Source: Nitrospinales bacterium | GTDB taxonomy: Bacteria; Nitrospinota_A; UBA7883; JACRGQ01 | Direction of reading: 5' to 3' | Assembly: GCA_023248615.1 (NCBI GenBank) | Contig: JAHFEI010000062.1 | Coordinates: forward strand, 1-9,289 | DNA: 9,289 nucleotides | Shown: positions 6,227 to 9,289 of the stretch, in pieces | Position numbering within the stretch: the stretch's first letter is position 1 | Layout: every line of letters begins with the position of its first letter | Notes under the pieces: generated by a model | What the model was told of the DNA's origin: nothing | The model's input: the letters and a program-made list of their open reading frames with translations, nothing else | Database searches by the model: none | Position numbers and translations under genes: made by a program

Positions 6227-6415
6227 ATGGAAAATCGTGTTGCGCGGTTAACAATATTGATCGATCCGGAAAAAAAAGCGATCCTGGAGGAAATTTGCGC
6301 CAAGCAGGATTTAACTACTTCCCAGGTAATTCGTAAGCTACTGCGTGAGTATATCAAAAAGAATGGCTCCCCAGGACAGATTGCCCGGATGCCACATAAC
6401 AAGCCCGTAGAATAA
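6227..6415 (+). CDS. Ribbon-helix-helix (CopG/Arc-like) DNA-binding protein
   Basis: A 62-residue protein with the layout of a ribbon-helix-helix repressor. A short N-terminal strand RVARLTILID (4-13) would pair in the dimer and enter the DNA major groove. Helix 1 is PEKKAILEEICAKQD and helix 2 is TSQVIRKLLREYIKKNG (31-47), with the usual T-S-x-V-I-R turn between them. The last 15 residues look unstructured. GGAG (6218-6221) lies 5 bases before this ATG, so I prefer it to the TTG one codon upstream. A sigma70-like promoter and possible operator precede it. A gene of unknown function follows 19 bases later, with its own ribosome site. Some family members are antitoxins, but the neighbour does not look like a known toxin. 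The fold is likely; the target is unknown. Confidence 0.75.
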   Translation: MENRVARLTILIDPEKKAILEEICAKQDLTTSQVIRKLLREYIKKNGSPGQIARMPHNKPVE

Positions 6416-6434
6416 TCTTTTTAGAGGGAGCACA

Positions 6435-6710
6435 ATGGCAAAGAAAGTGGCAAGCAAGACAAACGGTCTATTAAAAGCTACAGGGAAAATAGGGACGTAT
6501 CGGGTTGTAGTTCCCCGCGTCAGCAAGGGCAAAATGGAGTGCGATATTTACCCAAATGAAGACGGGTTATTGTTTACTTTTGATGAGGCCTATGATTTCA
6601 TGAAAAAAGTTTCCAAAATTGGAAATAAAGGCTGCTGGGCCGAAGGGCAAGAGCAAACTTTTAACTTGAGAAGTGCCGACAACGGCATTGCAAACCCCGA
6701 TAGATTGTAA
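6435..6710 (+). CDS. Hypothetical protein, 91 residues
   Basis: I do not recognise this protein. The ATG is preceded by AGAGGGAG (6423-6430) at a spacing of four bases. It follows the ribbon-helix-helix gene by 19 bases on the same strand, so the two are probably one transcript. The N-terminus is lysine-rich and probably flexible (MAKKVASKTNGLLKATGK). A likely beta-strand YRVVVPRV (22-29) follows. The middle section is mixed (DIYPNEDGLLFTFDEAYDFMKKV), with a predicted amphipathic helix at 48-60, and the tail is polar. There are two cysteines (36 and 67), no signal peptide and no membrane span. Its size and basic N-terminus would suit a nucleic-acid or protein partner, but that is speculation. 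No terminator with a U tract follows: only an 8-pair stem starting at the stop codon (6710-6717 with 6738-6745). Confidence 0.65.
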   Translation: MAKKVASKTNGLLKATGKIGTYRVVVPRVSKGKMECDIYPNEDGLLFTFDEAYDFMKKVSKIGNKGCWAEGQEQTFNLRSADNGIANPDRL

Positions 6711-6948
6711 CGGGGACGGCTTTGGGGCGGCGGGACAGTTCCCGTGCTAAAGAAGAACCGCTGAATAAAAACTCTCCCGAGATTCTCATCCATGTCAGGT
6801 ACTTCGGAATATGGGAACGAGCAACGCCAATAATTGATTACATCCGCTACGCGATATCGGGATGCCTGTTTTTTGATTCACAATCCCGACTATTATGGTA
6901 GAGTATAGAAACTCCGCCTATTTCAGGCAGGATTGGACGAGAAAGAAG
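6711..6948 (+). other. Intergenic region and leader upstream of sufB
   Basis: This 238-base stretch has no convincing gene. It holds the stem at 6710-6745, an 8-base palindrome CGATATCG (6852-6859) and a weak CGGGAT/ATCCCG pair (6857-6862 and 6884-6889). TATTAT (6891-6896) could be a -10 box, but its best upstream partner is only a T-run at 16 bases. I find no clear IscR or Fur site. The suf promoter should lie here, but I cannot place it with confidence. An in-frame ATG at 6895 would extend SufB by 18 residues, but it lacks a ribosome site. Confidence 0.4.
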
Positions 6949-8400
6949 ATGGAAGACGGACAAGAAGACATTTCCAAATTAGCCAAACGGGAAGAGTACA
7001 AATACGGCTTTGTTACGGACGTAGAGTCCGACGTGCTACCCAAAGGACTGAACGAAGCGACGGTACGCGCCATCTCCTCCAAGAGGGACGACCCGGACTT
7101 CATGCTGGATTTCCGGCTGAAGGCGTACAACCACTGGCTGAAAATGAAAGAGCCACGGTGGGCGAACGTGAAGTTCACCCCTATAGATTACCAGGCTGTT
7201 TCCTACTACTCCGCCCCGAGGAAGAAGCAAAAGTTAGCCAGCATTGATGAAGTGCCTGCGGAGATACTGCACACTTTCGAAAAGCTGGGCATCCCGCTCT
7301 TGGAACAGAAACGGCTTGCCAATGTGGCGGTGGATGCGGTGTTCGACAGCGTAAGCGTGGCGACGACCCACCAGAAAAAACTGAGGGAAAAGGGCGTCAT
7401 ATTCTGCTCCATATCGGAAGCGATAAAAGAACACCCGGAACTGATAAAAAAATACCTCGGCTCCGTGGTGCCAATAGAGGACAACTTCTTCGCGGCGCTT
7501 AACAGCGCGGTTTTTTCCGACGGCTCGTTCGTCTACATCCCGCCGGATACGAAATGTCCCATGGAACTATCCACCTACTTCCGCATCAACACGGAAGAAA
7601 CCGGCCAGTTTGAGCGCACGCTGATAATAGCCGACCGCAACAGCTACGTATCCTACATAGAGGGGTGTACCGCCCCGCAGTTCGACACCAACCAGCTACA
7701 CGCCGCGATAGTGGAACTGGTGGCGCTGGACAACGCGGAGATAAAATACAGCACCGTGCAAAACTGGTACGCGGGCGACCAGGATACCGGCGTGGGGGGC
7801 ATATTCAATTTTGTGGTGAAGCGCGGGAAATGCCTGGGAAAAAATTCCAAGATATCTTGGACACAGATTGAGACAGGCTCCGCCATCACATGGAAGTACC
7901 CCGGGTGCGTGCTTATAGGGGACAACTCGTCCGGCGAGTTTTACTCCGTGGCGCTTACAAACGGGAGGCAACAGGCGGATACCGGCTCCAAGATGGTGCA
8001 TATCGGCAAAAATACCAAGTCGGTAATCATATCCAAGGGAATATCCGCAGACAACGCAAGCAACACATACCGCGGGCTGGTGCGTGTGAGTAGCGTGGCC
8101 GAGAACGCGCGTAACTATACCCAGTGCGACAGCATGCTGGTGGGCGACAAATGCAGCGCACACACTTTCCCGTACATCGAGGCGGGGAACAACTCGGCGC
8201 AAATAGAGCACGAAGCCTCCACATCGAAAATCAGCGAGGAACAACTGCTATACTTCCAACAGCGCGGCATATCCCGCGAAGAGGCCATACGGACGATACT
8301 AAACGGGTTTTGCAAAGACGTTTTTAAACAACTCCCGATGGAGTTTGCCGTGGAAGCGCAAAAGCTACTTGCGCTGAAACTGGAAAAAAGCGTGGGATGA
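6949..8400 (+). CDS. sufB: SufB, Fe-S cluster scaffold subunit of SufBC2D
   Basis: A 483-residue subunit of the SufBC2D complex, on which Fe-S clusters are assembled in the cytoplasm before transfer to carriers and apo-proteins. Family signatures run along the whole length: EYKYGFVTDVESDVLPKGLNE near the N-terminus, FRLKAYNHWLKM, FAALNSAVFSDGSFVYIPP, SYIEGCTAP and, near the C-terminus, the QCDSMLVGDKCSAHTFPYIE block. Cys393 in QCDSML is the likely counterpart of the catalytic Cys405 of E. coli SufB. IEHEASTSKI and NGFCKDVFKQLPMEFAVEAQKLL complete the family pattern. I chose the ATG at 6949 because homologues begin about ten residues before EYKYGF and a weak GAGAAAGAAG precedes it. The upstream ATG at 6895 adds a non-family extension and has no ribosome site. 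SufC follows after 22 bases. No sufA, sufS or sufR precedes it here. Isoleucine is coded mainly by ATA. Confidence 0.97.
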   Translation: MEDGQEDISKLAKREEYKYGFVTDVESDVLPKGLNEATVRAISSKRDDPDFMLDFRLKAYNHWLKMKEPRWANVKFTPIDYQAVSYYSAPRKKQKLASIDEVPAEILHTFEKLGIPLLEQKRLANVAVDAVFDSVSVATTHQKKLREKGVIFCSISEAIKEHPELIKKYLGSVVPIEDNFFAALNSAVFSDGSFVYIPPDTKCPMELSTYFRINTEETGQFERTLIIADRNSYVSYIEGCTAPQFDTNQLHAAIVELVALDNAEIKYSTVQNWYAGDQDTGVGGIFNFVVKRGKCLGKNSKISWTQIETGSAITWKYPGCVLIGDNSSGEFYSVALTNGRQQADTGSKMVHIGKNTKSVIISKGISADNASNTYRGLVRVSSVAENARNYTQCDSMLVGDKCSAHTFPYIEAGNNSAQIEHEASTSKISEEQLLYFQQRGISREEAIRTILNGFCKDVFKQLPMEFAVEAQKLLALKLEKSVG

Positions 8401-8422
8401 ACACGAAAGCGGAAAGGTAAAA

Positions 8423-9166
8423 ATGCTGGTAATAAAAGACCTGTGCGCAGGGCTGGAAAACACGGAGATACTGAAAGGGATTTCGCTCACCATCAACAAG
8501 GGCGAGATACACTCCATCATGGGACCGAACGGCCATGGTAAAAGCACACTCTCCAAAATACTTATAGGCCATCCCGGATACGCCGTGCGGTCTGGCAGTA
8601 TCACATACAACGGCAAAAACCTGCTGGAGATGCCGCCGGAAAAACGTGCGCTGGAAGGGGTTTTCCTCGCTTACCAGTACCCGGTGGAAATACCGGGCGT
8701 AAACAACGCGGAGTTCCTGCGGATGGCGTACAACGCCAAGATGAAACACGAGGGAAAAGAACTGGTAGACCCGCTCGACTTTGAAGACATATTGGGCGAG
8801 AAGATGGCGCTTTTGGGGATGGATGCGAAGTTCCGCGAACGCTCGGTGAACGAAGGGTTCTCTGGCGGCGAAAAGAAAAAAAACGAGATATTGCAGATGG
8901 CGATATTGGAACCGCAAATCGCCGTGCTGGACGAGATAGACTCCGGGCTGGATATAGACGCCCTGAAAATAGTGGCCGAAGGGGTGAACAAGCTGGCTAA
9001 CGCGAACAACGCCATACTTGCCATCACCCATTACCCGCGCCTGTTGCAATACATAAAACCGCAACACGTGCATGTGCTTATAAACGGCAGGATAGTACGT
9101 TCCGGCGGATACAACCTGGCGAACGACCTGGAAAAAACCGGGTACGACAGCTACCTGCAGGCCTGA
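8423..9166 (+). CDS. sufC: SufC, ABC-type ATPase of the SUF Fe-S assembly complex
   Basis: A 247-residue soluble ABC ATPase that dimerises on SufB and SufD and drives the conformational change needed for Fe-S assembly. Every nucleotide-binding motif is intact: Walker A GPNGHGKST (34-42), Q-loop Gln85, the signature SGGEKKKNE (147-155), Walker B with its glutamate in AVLDEIDSGLDIDAL (167-181) and the switch His203 in AITHYPRLL. The SGGEKK(K/R)NE and LDEIDSGLDIDAL strings separate SufC from transporter ATPases. The variants His for Ser/Ala in Walker A and Lys for Arg in the signature are conservative. GGAAAGG (8411-8417) provides a ribosome site. The gene lies 22 bases after sufB and 7 before sufD, so all three form one operon. 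Confidence 0.98.
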   Translation: MLVIKDLCAGLENTEILKGISLTINKGEIHSIMGPNGHGKSTLSKILIGHPGYAVRSGSITYNGKNLLEMPPEKRALEGVFLAYQYPVEIPGVNNAEFLRMAYNAKMKHEGKELVDPLDFEDILGEKMALLGMDAKFRERSVNEGFSGGEKKKNEILQMAILEPQIAVLDEIDSGLDIDALKIVAEGVNKLANANNAILAITHYPRLLQYIKPQHVHVLINGRIVRSGGYNLANDLEKTGYDSYLQA

Positions 9167-9173
9167 AAGAAAA

Positions 9174-9289
9174 ATGGCTGTAGCGGTGATGGACGCGGAA
9201 TCGAAACTTCTGGGGCTTTTTGCGAAGTGCCGCCCCGCGCCAGCCCTTGCAAGGCTGAACGAAGCCGCGGCATCGCGCTTTGCCGCATT
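9174..9289 (+). CDS. sufD: SufD, N-terminal fragment (cut by the window edge)
   Basis: An ATG seven bases after the sufC stop opens a frame that stays open to the right edge (38 full codons). The visible peptide, with PAPALARLNEAAASRFAA, resembles the SufD N-terminal region, where an RFA or RFxxLG segment follows an alpha-helical leader. The diagnostic middle and C-terminal parts are not in view, so the call rests mostly on sufBCD gene order. SufD pairs with SufB in the SufBC2D scaffold and is needed for iron acquisition. No strong Shine-Dalgarno sequence precedes it (GAAAG at 9165-9169), which suggests coupling to sufC. Confidence 0.8.
   Translation, partial: MAVAVMDAESKLLGLFAKCRPAPALARLNEAAASRFAA

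Noticed and set aside
6227..6710. Classical toxin-antitoxin operon
   Set aside because: The first gene could be an antitoxin-like ribbon-helix-helix protein, but the second matches no toxin fold I know (RelE, PIN, Fic, HipA), and the genes do not overlap as such pairs often do.
6710..6745. Intrinsic terminator after the 91-residue protein
   Set aside because: A stem can form (ACGGGGAC with GTTCCCGT, one wobble), but no U tract follows on either strand.
6895..6948. Longer SufB start at the upstream in-frame ATG
   Set aside because: It adds 18 residues not seen in SufB homologues, and no Shine-Dalgarno sequence precedes it. The ATG at 6949 gives a family-like N-terminus and length.
1..9289. 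CRISPR arrays, tRNA or rRNA genes, insertion sequences
   Set aside because: I saw no regularly spaced repeats, no cloverleaf-like tRNA sequence, no rRNA segments, and no transposase or terminal inverted repeats.

Overview
The window reads as chromosomal DNA of a Gram-negative bacterium, probably one with an anaerobic or microaerobic lifestyle. The pointers are an oxygen-sensitive 2-hydroxyacyl-CoA dehydratase-type iron-sulfur protein with its activase, a periplasmic HtrA/DegP protease and a SUF iron-sulfur assembly operon. I cannot name the lineage. Heavy use of the ATA isoleucine codon in the flanking genes, with TTG and GTG starts, is compatible with an uncultivated Nitrospinota-, Nitrospirota- or Desulfobacterota-like organism, but that is a guess.

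Layout. All genes from about 6.15 kb down to the left edge are on the minus strand. In transcription order they are: a SulP-family anion transporter with a STAS domain; a 192-base gap holding a structured RNA or terminator element and a 25-codon leader ORF with a strong Shine-Dalgarno sequence; a class I SAM-dependent methyltransferase coupled to that ORF; a possible 23-codon ORF; an exported SUMF1/FGE-fold protein; a DegP/HtrA protease; an HgdB-like dehydratase component; and the start of its HgdC/BadF-like activase, cut by the window edge. From 6.2 kb rightwards the genes are on the plus strand: a ribbon-helix-helix regulator, an unrecognised 91-residue protein, then sufB, sufC and the start of sufD, also cut by the edge.

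How the genes work together. SufB, SufC and SufD form the SufBC2D scaffold that builds Fe-S clusters. The HgdB-like protein needs Fe-S clusters and its ATP-dependent activase, so the two ends of the window share an Fe-S theme, though no direct link is shown. DegP and the SUMF1-fold protein both act outside the cytoplasm. The dehydratase and activase genes follow degP with a 9-base gap and a 4-base overlap, so they are probably co-transcribed with it. The regulator/unknown pair diverges from sulP across an 81-base promoter region and may control itself, sulP or both.

Nothing here is an obvious mobile element, defence system, CRISPR array, tRNA or rRNA. The items most worth a second look are the structured leader and mini-ORF ahead of the methyltransferase, the strand-specific hairpin in the degP leader, and the regulator plus unknown small protein next to sulP.
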